Shown here in pieces: positions 5,877 to 15,114 of a stretch of 40,824 bases of DNA. The position numbers were made by a program, and so were the translations under genes. This stretch comes from Phycisphaerae bacterium. Its GTDB lineage: Bacteria > Planctomycetota > Phycisphaerae > Sedimentisphaerales > Anaerobacaceae. Below the pieces are notes generated by a model that ran no database searches, was not told where the DNA came from, and worked only from the letters and a program-made list of their open reading frames with translations. Location of the stretch: assembly GCA_017993835.1 (NCBI GenBank), contig JAGOLX010000055.1, forward strand, positions 1 to 40,824, in the 5' to 3' direction. How positions within the stretch are numbered: the first letter of the stretch is position 1; every line of letters starts with the position of its first letter.

Positions 5877-8090
5877 ATGGCAGCAGCATCGGATGCGATT
5901 TGGGCGATTGACCTGGGGAACAACTCCCTCAAGGCGCTGCATCTGGTGGCGGTCGGGGACGTGGTTCAGGTGATCGGCTTCGACCACGTTCCGCACGGCA
6001 AGATCCTCTCGAGCAGCGGGGTCGGCGCCGCCGAGCGGGAAGAGCTGGTCGCGGTCAGCCTGCGACAGTTCGTCCAGCGCAACGATCTGGGCTTCGATCC
6101 GATCATCATCTCGGCGCCGAGTCAGAACAGCTTCGCTCGGTTCGTCACGCTGCCGCCGGTGGAGGCCAAGCGACTCCCGGAGATCGTGCGATTCGAAGCG
6201 GCCCAACAGATCCCGTTCGACATGAGCGAAGTGCAATGGGATTGGCAGCTATTAAGCGATCCGGAAAATCCAGAAAAGAAGGTGGGACTGTTTGCGATCA
6301 AGAACGACGTGGTCGGCGCGGTGATGGAGCCGTTCGATCGGGAGGAGCTGTCGGTCAGCTACGTGCAGATGGCGTCGATGGCCCTGTACAACTACCTGCT
6401 GTTCGACCGGCCGGACCTGGCGAGTTCCGACAAGCGGGGGACGGTGGTCGTGAACATCGGGGCCGACAGCACGGACCTGGTCGTCTGCACGGCCTCGGGC
6501 GTGTGGCAGCGATGCATCATGATGGGCGGCAACGCCTTCACCAACGCGATCGCCTCGACGTTCAAGCTCAGCTTCGAGAAGGCCGAGAAGCTCAAGCGGA
6601 CGGCGCCGGTGAGCAAGTACGCCCGTCAGATCTTCCAGGCGATGCGTCCGGTGTTCACCGATCTGGCGTCCGAGGTGCAGAGGTCTCTCGGCTTCTACAC
6701 GAGTTCGAATCCGGACGTGAAGCTGACTCGTGTGATCGCGATGGGCGGGGGGACGCGGCTCCGCGGGCTGGTCAAGTACCTCCAGCAGACCCTGCAGATT
6801 CCGGTGGAGAAGCCGGAGTCCTTCAAGCGTCTGGCCATCTCGCCGGGCGTGTCGGCCGCGAAATTCCACGAGAACGTGGGGGATTTCGCCGTTGTCTACG
6901 GCCTGGGTCTTCAGGGCCTGGGCATGGCGCGCATCGAGAGCAACCTGCTGCCCAGCACCGTGGCGAGGTCCATGGCCTGGGCCGGCAAGATGAAGTACTT
7001 CATCGGGGCGGCCCTCATGATGCTGGCGGTGTCTCTGTTGTGCCTGGGGCGGGTTGGCCTGGACCGGGTCAGCTACGCCAAGAGCGACGATACCCGCGCG
7101 AGGGCCAAACGCGTGGTTGCAGAGGCCGAGAAGGCTGTGACCCAGAACAGCGGCGTCAAGGGCCAGACGGACGAGTTCTTCGCCAGCATGAAGAAGCACT
7201 TCTCCGTCTTCCAGTACCGGGAGATGATCCCGGAGCTGTACCAGCTCATTCTGTCGGCCAGCCCGAACGCCAAGACCAATCCGAAAGACCGGGCGCTCTA
7301 CGACGCCTATGAGCGGGGCGACGTTGCGGCGGTCATGCAGATCCCGCGTCCCGAGCGCAAGCAGTTGTTCCTGACCACGCTGTCCATGTACTACTCCGAC
7401 GATCTGGCCACGGCCCAGTTCCAGCAGACCGCCACGATGCGCAAGACCCAGCGGCTGCAGGACGCCGAGGCGGGGGGAGGGTACGACGAAATGGACTACG
7501 AGTCGATCTACGGACCCGACTTCATGAAGATGAACCTCGGCGGCGCGAGCGATACGAAGGTCCCCGGCTTCACCGTCGTGATTGAGGGATACAGTCCCTA
7601 CAAAGAGATCGGCGACCTCCTGGACCCGCCGAACGTGAGGGAATACCCCGGTCGCTGGGGACTCGTCACTCGCCTGGAGAACCTCAAGCAGTTCCTCAAT
7701 CTGGACGTCAATGCCCCGTTTGAGATCTACGAGAAGGCGAACGCCGAGCAGTACAAGCTCGAAACGGGTCCCGTGGACCTGGAGGCGGAGTATCTGCCCT
7801 CGGGCGTCGGAGTCTTGACGTCCCTGTCGAGCCAGTCCGGCGACGTCGGCTTCGATGAAATGATCGTCGACGACAAGAGCCTGACTCTGCTCGATCCGGT
7901 CACCAAGGAGACGATCTGTGCCGAGACCGAGCTGGATCAGTTCGGAAAGCCCCGGCTCGACGCCCTCAGGAAGCCCGTCAAGCAGTACCGGGACTACTGG
8001 TTCAAGCTCCAGTTCAAGCTCAAATGGAACGGGGCGCCGCCCACCCCGGAGGGCGTCGGCGACAAGGACAAGAAGACGCGTCGTAGATGA
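5877..8090 (+). CDS. pilM: PilM-like type IV pilus/secretion ATPase with membrane-anchored PilN-like extension
   Basis: 737 residues. Residues 1-350 are an actin-like PilM/SHS2 domain: AIDLGNNSLKAL (phosphate 1), GADSTDLVV (phosphate 2) and MGGGTRLRGLVKYL (adenosine site). After a basic stretch a membrane segment follows at about 374-393 (FIGAALMMLAVSLLCLG), then roughly 340 residues of mostly extracytoplasmic sequence. Typical PilM is about 350 residues and soluble; PilN supplies the anchor and periplasmic part, so this protein looks like a PilM-PilN style fusion. Its likely role is the inner-membrane alignment platform of a type IV pilus or type II-like secretion machine. Two anchored proteins follow directly, forming an operon. 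The assembly ATPases PilB/PilT and a pilin are not in this window. Confidence 0.8.
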   Translation: MAAASDAIWAIDLGNNSLKALHLVAVGDVVQVIGFDHVPHGKILSSSGVGAAEREELVAVSLRQFVQRNDLGFDPIIISAPSQNSFARFVTLPPVEAKRLPEIVRFEAAQQIPFDMSEVQWDWQLLSDPENPEKKVGLFAIKNDVVGAVMEPFDREELSVSYVQMASMALYNYLLFDRPDLASSDKRGTVVVNIGADSTDLVVCTASGVWQRCIMMGGNAFTNAIASTFKLSFEKAEKLKRTAPVSKYARQIFQAMRPVFTDLASEVQRSLGFYTSSNPDVKLTRVIAMGGGTRLRGLVKYLQQTLQIPVEKPESFKRLAISPGVSAAKFHENVGDFAVVYGLGLQGLGMARIESNLLPSTVARSMAWAGKMKYFIGAALMMLAVSLLCLGRVGLDRVSYAKSDDTRARAKRVVAEAEKAVTQNSGVKGQTDEFFASMKKHFSVFQYREMIPELYQLILSASPNAKTNPKDRALYDAYERGDVAAVMQIPRPERKQLFLTTLSMYYSDDLATAQFQQTATMRKTQRLQDAEAGGGYDEMDYESIYGPDFMKMNLGGASDTKVPGFTVVIEGYSPYKEIGDLLDPPNVREYPGRWGLVTRLENLKQFLNLDVNAPFEIYEKANAEQYKLETGPVDLEAEYLPSGVGVLTSLSSQSGDVGFDEMIVDDKSLTLLDPVTKETICAETELDQFGKPRLDALRKPVKQYRDYWFKLQFKLKWNGAPPTPEGVGDKDKKTRRR

Positions 8091-8143
8091 CGAGGCCGAG
8101 GCGGCGTGTATGGCAAGCAAGCGAATCGTGGGCAGGTAGGCAG

Positions 8144-9487
8144 ATGAAATCACCGCAGATCAATCTCGAAACGGTCAAAGAACTCCTCAAGAAGCTCAGC
8201 TTCGTGAAGAAGAATCCCGCCGTACTGGCGCCGATCATCACGCTTCTCGTCGCCGCGCTGCTGTTCATCCCCACCACGCTCCTGAGCGCCAAGCTCAAGC
8301 GTACGATCAACGAGCAAAGCGTCAAGACGGCCACCGACATCGACAAGCTGATCAAGGACGTCAACGAGGCGGGCCAGGCCGAGGCCATGGAGGAGTACGT
8401 CGAAGCCTGTAAGCAGGACATGACGCAGATCGAGACCCTCATGAAGCAGATGACGATGCGCGAGCTGCTCGCCTACCAGGTCTTTCTGGACCCGAACGAG
8501 ACCTCGCCTCTGCTGTATGAGCCGGTCCGGCGGGAGTACCTGGCCGGGGTCGATGCCATGCTCGCGAGGATCGGGGCAGGAACCCCGCCTGCCGACGGGG
8601 AGATGGAAGCCGCGTTGAAGCAGGCCCCGCGGCGCTCCCTCTACGGCGGCGCCCGATCGGTCGGCATGGGATACGGGGGATACGGCGGTGGGGGTGGCAA
8701 GGGCGGCATCGCGGCCATCTACGCCCAACTGCCTTCGATGGAGCGGAAGATCATCGACAAGCTCTGCGAGGACAAGGCCCGCGGGGTCCGCGTCTATGCC
8801 AGTCCGGCCGACCTGGACGGGTACTCCTTCTGGACCGACTGGAAGTTCGAGGACAAGGACACCTCGCTTCGCCAGGCCTGGACCTGGCAGATGGGATACT
8901 GGATTCTCGAGGATGTGATCGACACGGTCGAGGCGATGAACCGGGACACCTCCAGTGTTCTGGAGGCGCCGGTCAAACGGATCATGAGCGCCAGCTTCAC
9001 GACGTCGTCGCAATCCGGCCGCAAGGTCGGAGGGCGGCGCGGCAAGTCGAAGCGCCAGTTGTCCAACGCCAAGACGATGCCGGTCTACGTGATCAATCAG
9101 GATACGGCCATCGCGGCGCCCCCGTGCACCGGCCGGTTCTGCAACGCGGACGTGGACGTCATGCACTTCAGCATCAGCGTGGTCGTGGACGCCGACCAGG
9201 TGGTGCCCTTCATCCAGGAGCTGTGCAGCGCCAAGACGCACAAGTTCTACGGCTGGGACGGCAAGGGCGACGAGCAGACCTTCAAACACAACCAGATCAC
9301 GGCGCTGGAGACCAACGTCACTCCGGTCGATCTGGAGGACGTGGACCACAGCACCTTCCGGTACGGCCCCGGCGTCGTGCTCACGCTGGACCTGATTTGC
9401 GAGTACATCTTCCCGCGGGCGGGGTATGACGAGATCAAACCTCAGTTGGTCCAGAACGACATCGCAGGCACGGAACTGACGCAGTAG
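8144..9487 (+). CDS. PilO-like membrane-anchored assembly protein
   Basis: 447 residues from the ATG at 8144, which has AGG just upstream. A start at 8087 would overlap the PilM stop as ATGA but adds a basic leader, so either is possible. It has a cytoplasmic N-terminus (LKKLSFVKKNP), one membrane helix at about 27-47, a coiled region after it, and a Gly-rich linker near 172-184 (MGYGGYGGGGGKGG). The C-terminus carries a ferredoxin-like fold pattern with FSISVVVDADQVVPFIQEL, reminiscent of PilO/GspM domains. The single N-terminal anchor and position after the PilM-like gene point to the PilO slot of the alignment complex. Sequence similarity to classical PilO is weak, so the assignment rests on architecture and context. 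Confidence 0.65.
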   Translation: MKSPQINLETVKELLKKLSFVKKNPAVLAPIITLLVAALLFIPTTLLSAKLKRTINEQSVKTATDIDKLIKDVNEAGQAEAMEEYVEACKQDMTQIETLMKQMTMRELLAYQVFLDPNETSPLLYEPVRREYLAGVDAMLARIGAGTPPADGEMEAALKQAPRRSLYGGARSVGMGYGGYGGGGGKGGIAAIYAQLPSMERKIIDKLCEDKARGVRVYASPADLDGYSFWTDWKFEDKDTSLRQAWTWQMGYWILEDVIDTVEAMNRDTSSVLEAPVKRIMSASFTTSSQSGRKVGGRRGKSKRQLSNAKTMPVYVINQDTAIAAPPCTGRFCNADVDVMHFSISVVVDADQVVPFIQELCSAKTHKFYGWDGKGDEQTFKHNQITALETNVTPVDLEDVDHSTFRYGPGVVLTLDLICEYIFPRAGYDEIKPQLVQNDIAGTELTQ

Positions 9488-9519
9488 AGTGATTCTCAAG
9501 GGAGCGATGGAATAAGGCT

Positions 9520-11718
9520 ATGAAAGACCTGCTGAAGAAAATTGGACGTTTCTGCGAGAACCATGTCGAGAAGATCGTCCTGGTGATTGTGGGCGCGGTT
9601 TGCGTCTGGCTGTTCTTCACCCGCGTGATCTTCAGTCCGAACGTCGTCGCGATCAAGGGAAAGAGCTTCACGCCGGGGCAGATCGACCGGTACGTGTACG
9701 AGGAGAAAGCGCAGGAGCTCAACGCGCAACTGCGGCGTAAGAAGACCGGCGACCGAGTGGCGTACACGCCGCGATTGACCGGACCGATCGATCCGTGCGA
9801 TAACTCGATTGCCGGCCTGTTCAATCGGTCCCTGCCCAAAGGGTTCGCCGGCCTGCTCGAGTCGCCGCTGGGCTTCATCGACACGACCGCGGTCCCCCGG
9901 CGTGCGGCTGCGCCGGCCGCTCGGATCGCAGAATCGTCAAGGCAATATCGCCTGCCGACCGTTCCGGATGTGACGGATGTCGCGGCGACCCACCTGCGCG
10001 CGACAGCCTACGTGCCCACGCAGCCGCTCACTGCCCAGACGAAGTACACCTCGTCCCCCACCGAGCCCAACGACATCGATCTGGTGACCGTCGAGGCCCG
10101 ATTCGACACCGCGGAACTGTACCGTCGCTTCCAGGCGAGCTTCAACGGGGTGGACGTGCAGAAGGAGGAGTGGCGAGATCCCTGTCTGGCCGATCCGACG
10201 TTTGCCGCGATCCAGTTGGAGCGCCAGGAACAGTTGGAGGACGGGTCCTGGGGCGCCTGGCAGGCGCTCCCTCGCAGTCGCGTCGAATCCAATCGGGACC
10301 TGTTCTCGGTGGTCGAGCGCGTGGAGGACCTGCCTGTGGGCGGGATGGGCGTTCGGATGATGCAGTATGAGCCCAAGATGGTCACCCTGAGTCTTCTTCA
10401 GCCGGAGAGCTACCAAATCGCCTCGGCGGAGGAGGACTGGTTGCCCCCCAGCTTCTACGGCAAGTTCAAGGAGCTCCAGAAGAAGGTGGAGGCGGAGGAA
10501 CGACGCGAGCAGAAGGAGCAGGAACGCGCCAAGGACGACCGTACGACCACCGATACCCGACGCGGCGACCTCCGCGGCGGAGCCGGAGGGACCGGCATGC
10601 AGGGGACCATGGGACGCGGGATGAGGGGACGCTCGGGGACCGGCGCCGGCGGCGACATGGGTCTGCGCGGTTCGCGGGGGAGCCGAGGAACTGCCCAGGG
10701 GGGCGAGCCTGGGATGCCCGGCAGCACCCGCACCCGAGGATCGAGGCGGACGGGCGCGGGCGACGAGATGTACGGCGACATGTACGGAGCTCGCGGGGTG
10801 GGACCCGACGGGCGAAGAAAAGCCTCAACGACCGAGGTCTACTACGATCTTCGCGAAGAGATGCTGAACTACCGCACCGATCTGTCCAAGCAGCCCAAGC
10901 CCACGCTGGTGTGGGTGTTCGACGACACCGCCGAGCCGGGCAAGACGTACCAGTATCGTGTCCGGGTGGGCGTGTTCAATCCGGTGGCCGGCACCGGACA
11001 GCTTGTCGAACGCGACAAGGATAAGGACAACCAGGTGATTCTCTGGAGCCGCTACTCGCAGATCGCCGGCCCGATCTCGATTCCCAGGATGGTCTATCTG
11101 TTCGCCAAAAGCGTTCAGGACAAGACGAAGACGGCCACCGTCGAGGTCGCCCGCTACACGATGGGCTACTGGCGGACGGAGGATTTTCAGGTCAAGCCGG
11201 GCGAGGCGATCGGCAAACCGGTCGAACCGAAGAGCAAGCAGACCGAGCGGGAAAAAGAGCGAGAGCGGGAGAGACGCCTGGCCATGATGAGCCCGGGCGG
11301 TCGCATCACCGACCCGCGCGGCGGCATGCTGGATGACCCGATGTACAGCATGGCGTCCGACCCGAGTCAAGCCAACCAGCCGAAGATCATAGACTACACA
11401 ACCGGTACAGTCCTCGTCGATCTGGTCGAGGTCAACGACTGGGCCGACGCGCCGAACCTGCGTCCTCGCATGTACCACGACATGCTGTACACGACGGATG
11501 GCACGCACATCGAACACATGCCGGTGAGCATGACGAACTGGCCGCGGGACTTGACCGATGCGTATCAGGTGGTCCAGTCCGAGAAACGCAGGGAACCCAA
11601 GCCCTTCCGCGCGTTCAGCACGAGCGCCCGAGGAGGTCGCAGCGGTATGCAGGACCCCTATGGCGGCGGCGAGGGCATGTACCCCGGCATGGAGGGTGGC
11701 GGACCCTACCCCTACTGA
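9520..11718 (+). CDS. Large anchored Gly/Arg-rich protein of the pilus-type cluster
   Basis: 732 residues with a membrane helix at about 19-38 (VLVIVGAVCVWLFF region), so the bulk is probably periplasmic. Residues about 325-430 are low complexity: a charged coiled segment and then a Gly/Arg/Met-rich stretch (GRGMRGRSGTG). A fibronectin-type-III-like segment follows near 465-490 (AEPGKTYQYRVRVGVF). The tail is Gly/Pro/Tyr-rich and ends GGGPYPY. The gene is 32 bases after the PilO-like gene in the same direction and probably in the same transcript. I do not recognise a named family. Position in a PilM-N-O set would make it the PilP slot, but its length is several times that of PilP. Confidence 0.65.
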   Translation: MKDLLKKIGRFCENHVEKIVLVIVGAVCVWLFFTRVIFSPNVVAIKGKSFTPGQIDRYVYEEKAQELNAQLRRKKTGDRVAYTPRLTGPIDPCDNSIAGLFNRSLPKGFAGLLESPLGFIDTTAVPRRAAAPAARIAESSRQYRLPTVPDVTDVAATHLRATAYVPTQPLTAQTKYTSSPTEPNDIDLVTVEARFDTAELYRRFQASFNGVDVQKEEWRDPCLADPTFAAIQLERQEQLEDGSWGAWQALPRSRVESNRDLFSVVERVEDLPVGGMGVRMMQYEPKMVTLSLLQPESYQIASAEEDWLPPSFYGKFKELQKKVEAEERREQKEQERAKDDRTTTDTRRGDLRGGAGGTGMQGTMGRGMRGRSGTGAGGDMGLRGSRGSRGTAQGGEPGMPGSTRTRGSRRTGAGDEMYGDMYGARGVGPDGRRKASTTEVYYDLREEMLNYRTDLSKQPKPTLVWVFDDTAEPGKTYQYRVRVGVFNPVAGTGQLVERDKDKDNQVILWSRYSQIAGPISIPRMVYLFAKSVQDKTKTATVEVARYTMGYWRTEDFQVKPGEAIGKPVEPKSKQTEREKERERERRLAMMSPGGRITDPRGGMLDDPMYSMASDPSQANQPKIIDYTTGTVLVDLVEVNDWADAPNLRPRMYHDMLYTTDGTHIEHMPVSMTNWPRDLTDAYQVVQSEKRREPKPFRAFSTSARGGRSGMQDPYGGGEGMYPGMEGGGPYPY

Positions 11719-11894
11719 GTTGTCGCAGAAGGTGTGACTGACCTCTTGTGCAGGCGGCATCGCTGCTTGCGCCGGGACGCTGTGTGGACTCTGTCATTCC
11801 TGCACTGCAGTGGCGCAACATCTTGTTTTCTTGGCAAGCATTTTGGTCTGATCCGGTCGTCGCCTGCCTGGCATCGGGACCGCACCGTATGACC

Positions 11895-12041
11895 GGGGGC
11901 GCTGCCCCAGGCCCCCCGGCATGTTTCGCCTTCCGCCAGCAGCATGATGGGCAGGCGTGTCGAGGGGCAAGTCCGGCGCTCCCGTTTCCCATGCTATTGG
12001 CCCAATGCGTCAAATGCCGGGGGTTTGGGGGCGGCGCCCCC
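11895..12041. repeat. Inverted pair of GC-rich palindromic repeats (REPIN-like)
   Basis: The left arm (11895-11922) starts GGGGGCGCTGCCCC and ends CCCGGCAT. The right arm (12014-12041) is its near reverse complement, starting ATGCCGGGGG and ending GGGGGCGGCGCCCCC. Each arm carries its own internal palindrome, with about 90 bases between them. Confidence 0.65.
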
Positions 12042-12111
12042 AAGAGACACGAGCGGACTTAAAACCCGATGAACCTGTGCTTTGGTTGCGGCCGAAGGCC
12101 GCTCCAAGCAC

Positions 12112-12164
12112 GCAGGAATCCCGGAATCGCAGCGTGCGGCGTGTCCCAGAAAGTGGATTCCCGC
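12112..12164 (+). repeat. 53-bp dispersed repeat, copy 1
   Basis: Matches 34201-34253 without gaps at roughly three quarters of positions, including GCAGGAATCC at the left and AAGTGGATTCCCGC at the right. Confidence 0.7.
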
Positions 12165-12499
12165 TCCTCTGGAAATAGGCGGACGGACAACGGAGCAAAA
12201 CGCGCCAAGTCGTGTACTGGACAAGACTTGTGTATGACGTGGCGAAGCGGCACCATTTCCATCCCCTTCGGGTGGGCCAATGGACCATGAACGGCTTCGC
12301 GCGAATGACAAGCCGGGAGGCGGAACAACGCTTCGGAAGCCTGGCGGAGTCCTCCGACACGACGGAGGGTGCGACAGCGCCTCGGGACTCTGGTGGAATC
12401 CCTCGACGCGGATCCACCGCGGGGTTTTATCTTCCATTCGCACACGCGGCGAGTACACTGAGGAGCGCCATAGGTGTTCTTGTTCTGTGGAGGTGACGA

Positions 12500-13687
12500 A
12501 TGGAACGTCGGTGTGGTCCCTGGCTGTCGGCGGTGGTCTTGCTGGTTTTGGCGGGGGCAGTCTGTGCCCAGGAGGTCGAGACGGGTCCGTACGCGAAATG
12601 GAGCCGGGGGCCCGGCGGGGGAACGGACTTCTTCCCCATCGCGGTCTGGCTCCAGAGTCCCCACAACGCCCAACGCTATCTGGCGGCGGGAATCAACGTC
12701 TATGTCGGCTTGTGGAAAGGCCCGACCGACGAGCAGTTGGCGCAGCTCCAGGCCGCAGGTATGCGCGTGATCTGCTCCCAGAACGACGTCGGGCTGCGGC
12801 ACCTGGACGATCCGACCATCATTGGCTGGATGCACGGGGACGAGCCCGACAACGCACAGTCGCTTGGCGAGGGCAAGGGATACGGCCCGCCGATTGTGCC
12901 GGAGGTGATCGTTGCGGACTATGAGCAGATCAAGTCGGCGGACCCGAGTCGGCCCATCCTGCTGAACCTTGGGCAGGGGGTCGCCTGGGACGGCTGGCAC
13001 GGACGCGGCGTCCGCACGAACCACCCGGAGGACTACCCCCTGTACATCCAGGGCTGTGACATCGCGTCGTTCGACATCTACCCGGTGGTGCACGACAAGC
13101 CGGCGGTGGCGGGCAATCTGTGGTACGTCGCCTACGGCGTCGAGCGCTTAGTCGGCTGGGCGCAGGGCCAGAAGATCGTGTGGAACTGCATCGAGTGTAC
13201 CCATATCGATAACGCGGACCACAAGGCCACGCCACAGCAGGTGCGATGCGAGGTGTGGATGTCGATCATCCATGGTTCGACCGGCTTGATCTACTTCGTA
13301 CACGAGTGGAAGCCGAAGTTCAACGAGGCGGCCCTGCTGAGCGATGCACAGATGCTGGAGGCAGTGAGCGGGATCAATCACCGGATCGCGGCGTTGGCGC
13401 CGGTCCTGCACAGCCCGACGGTCGTGGACGGGGCCAAGACGCAGTCGGCGAATCCGGAGATCCCCATTGCGACGATGGTCAAGAAGTGCGAGGGGGCGGT
13501 GTACCTCTTCGCTGTGGCGATGCGCGAGGGACAGACGCAGGCGAAACTCTCGATCCAGGGGCTGTCGGGCCGCCATGCGGTCGAGGTGCTCGACGAGGGA
13601 CGCACCCTGGAATCGACCGACGGCACGTTCGACGACGAGTTCAAGGCATGGGACGTTCACCTGTATCGAGTCCCGATTGCGAACTGA
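12500..13687 (+). CDS. Secreted glycoside-hydrolase-like TIM-barrel protein
   Basis: 395 residues. Signal peptide 1-23 with cleavage after VCA; GGAGG lies six bases before the ATG. The mature part starts with FFPIAVWLQSP and continues as alternating strands and helices typical of a (beta/alpha)8 barrel: AGINVYVGLW, GMRVIC, IIGWMHGDEPDNAQ (112 onward), SRPILLNLG, CDIASFDIYPV, QKIVWNCIEC, HGSTGLIYFVHEW. The acidic pair in HGDEPD sits where the beta-4 acid of clan GH-A enzymes lies, and the end of the barrel is followed by a small beta domain. It is probably an exported glycosidase or a relative, substrate unknown. It appears to be a single-gene unit, flanked by repeats on both sides. Confidence 0.7.
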   Translation: MERRCGPWLSAVVLLVLAGAVCAQEVETGPYAKWSRGPGGGTDFFPIAVWLQSPHNAQRYLAAGINVYVGLWKGPTDEQLAQLQAAGMRVICSQNDVGLRHLDDPTIIGWMHGDEPDNAQSLGEGKGYGPPIVPEVIVADYEQIKSADPSRPILLNLGQGVAWDGWHGRGVRTNHPEDYPLYIQGCDIASFDIYPVVHDKPAVAGNLWYVAYGVERLVGWAQGQKIVWNCIECTHIDNADHKATPQQVRCEVWMSIIHGSTGLIYFVHEWKPKFNEAALLSDAQMLEAVSGINHRIAALAPVLHSPTVVDGAKTQSANPEIPIATMVKKCEGAVYLFAVAMREGQTQAKLSIQGLSGRHAVEVLDEGRTLESTDGTFDDEFKAWDVHLYRVPIAN

Positions 13688-13800
13688 TGGTTTGCAGTGT
13701 GCCCGTGAGGGCATCTCTTCCAGGGCATCGAGGATAACGCCTCACGGCGTCACTACGAACCACGGCGGACGAACAGTCGGTCACTGACCCTGTGTGGTCC

Positions 13801-13903
13801 TTGTCATTCTGAACGGAGCGCAGCGGAGTGAAGAATTCGGCTCGCGATCGCGGGAGACTCCTCATTCGCGCACCAGATCCTTCGCTGTCGCTCAGGATGA
13901 CAA
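13801..13903. repeat. 103-bp element with terminal inverted repeats
   Basis: It starts TTGTCATTCTGAACG and ends CGCTCAGGATGACAA, near reverse complements of each other. The interior also pairs (AGTGAAG with the CTTCGCT region). It resembles a widely seen bacterial non-coding repeat and encodes nothing. Confidence 0.7.
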
Positions 13904-13946
13904 GTCGCCATATCTTGCAGCACGTGGTTGTCGCGCCGCGTCCTGG

Positions 13947-13974
13947 CCAATGGCAAATCGTAAATCGTCAATTG
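13947..13974. repeat. Heptamer array at the 3' end of the decarboxylase gene
   Basis: Four contiguous 7-mers, CCAATGG, CAAATCG, TAAATCG and TCAATTG. The decarboxylase stop codon (13968-13970, minus) lies in the last unit. Same register as the array at 32107-32148. Confidence 0.7.
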
Positions 13975-15101
13975 TGCAGGTGCAGGATCTTCGCGCCCTC
14001 GAAGCCGTTGAATTTCGTCGAGGAGGCGGTGCTGTAGGCGCCGATGTTCTCTGTGTAGAGGCACTCGCCGATCTGCAGGTCCGCGGGCAGTTGCTCGGAG
14101 AGGCTGACCTTGTCGAAGCTGTCGCAGGTGGGTCCGACGACGGCGCAGACCTCCATCGGGCCGGGGCGGAACGCCTGGAAATTGGGAATCCAGTGATCGT
14201 AGACGACGCCGGAGAAGGTGTGATAGACGCCGTCGTTGATGTGGTAGAAGACTTTGCCGTCGCGCCGGGCCTTGCCGATGATCTCCGAGACGAGCACCGC
14301 GGCGGTGGCCACCATGAACCGCCCCGGTTCCGCGATGATCTCGACGTCCTCGGGAAAAAGCCTCGTGCACTCGCTCTCGATGATCTCGCCGAGTTTGGCG
14401 AAGTCCGGCACGCGAGCATCGTAGGGGACGGGGAAGCCGCCGCCGATATCGACGATCTTGAGTGGGTACCCTTTCTTGCGGGCGTCGTGGAAGACCTGCG
14501 AGGCGATGTCCAATGCGACGGTGTAGTTGTCGAAGATCGTACACTGGCTGCCGACGTGGAAGCTCAGGCCCTCGACCGTCAGGCCCAGGTCGGCCGCTCG
14601 CGCGATCAGGGCGCGGGCGTCGCCGGGCTCGGCGCCGAATTTCGAGCTCATCTCGACCTGCGAGCCGATGTCGGGGACCTTGAGTCGCAAAACGACGCCT
14701 GCGGTATCGCAGTGCTCCTTGATCTTCGTCAGTTCGTCCGCGTTGTCGAACGTCACGAGCGGCTTGTACCGACGGATCTTGTCCAGCGTGTCCCGGTCCT
14801 TGATCGTGTTCGAGAAGATGATCTTGTCCCAGATGTAGAAGTCCTTGTCCTTCTCCTCGAAGTGGCGGATGTACTCGTACACCTGCATGAACTCGTTGTA
14901 CGAGGCGACGTCGAAGCTGGCGCCCTCGTCGAAGAGGGTCTTGACGATCTCGGGGTTCGAATTGGCCTTGACCGCGTAGTACGCCTGGACGCGGGGCAGG
15001 TGCCGTTTGAACGTGCGGTAGTTCTCGCGGATGCGGTCGTGGTCGATGATGAGCAGGGGAGTCCCGTGCTCCTTCGCCAGCGTGAGGGCTCGTTCTTTCA
15101 T
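13968..15101 (-). CDS. PLP-dependent ornithine/lysine-type decarboxylase (fold III)
   Basis: 377 residues from the ATG at 15101. An in-frame ATG at 15137 is rejected because the extra 12 codons translate a palindromic repeat arm. The alanine-racemase-fold barrel carries the PLP lysine in YAVKANSN (K45), and HVGSQ, GGGFP and EPGRF for cofactor phosphate binding. The C-terminal active-site loop GPTCDSFD with its cysteine is typical of eukaryotic-type ornithine decarboxylases and related ornithine/lysine decarboxylases, and differs from diaminopimelate decarboxylase. The expected product is putrescine (or cadaverine). It lies downstream of a deoxyhypusine-synthase-family gene on the same strand, which supports a polyamine role. 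Confidence 0.88.
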   Translation of the reverse strand: MKERALTLAKEHGTPLLIIDHDRIRENYRTFKRHLPRVQAYYAVKANSNPEIVKTLFDEGASFDVASYNEFMQVYEYIRHFEEKDKDFYIWDKIIFSNTIKDRDTLDKIRRYKPLVTFDNADELTKIKEHCDTAGVVLRLKVPDIGSQVEMSSKFGAEPGDARALIARAADLGLTVEGLSFHVGSQCTIFDNYTVALDIASQVFHDARKKGYPLKIVDIGGGFPVPYDARVPDFAKLGEIIESECTRLFPEDVEIIAEPGRFMVATAAVLVSEIIGKARRDGKVFYHINDGVYHTFSGVVYDHWIPNFQAFRPGPMEVCAVVGPTCDSFDKVSLSEQLPADLQIGECLYTENIGAYSTASSTKFNGFEGAKILHLHN

Positions 15102-15114
15102 TCTTGTCGTTTCC

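Larger units (their letters stand above)
11719..12499. other. Non-coding, repeat-rich intergenic region
   Basis: About 780 bases without a convincing gene. It holds an inverted pair of GC-rich palindromic units (11895-11922 and 12014-12041) and a 53-bp repeat shared with 34201-34253. GGAGG at the right end is the ribosome binding site of the next gene. Short open frames across the region have no recognisable protein features. Confidence 0.6.

Noticed and set aside
6252-8153. 633-codon minus-strand open frame
   Set aside because: Antisense to the PilM-like gene, with biased composition and no domain.
10540-10800. Collagen-like or foreign insertion in the Gly/Arg-rich protein
   Set aside because: The low-complexity stretch has no regular period and shares base composition with the rest of the gene, so an ordinary disordered linker explains it.
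12059-13093. 344-codon minus-strand open frame
   Set aside because: It crosses repeats and runs antisense to the secreted glycosidase-like gene, with no recognisable features.
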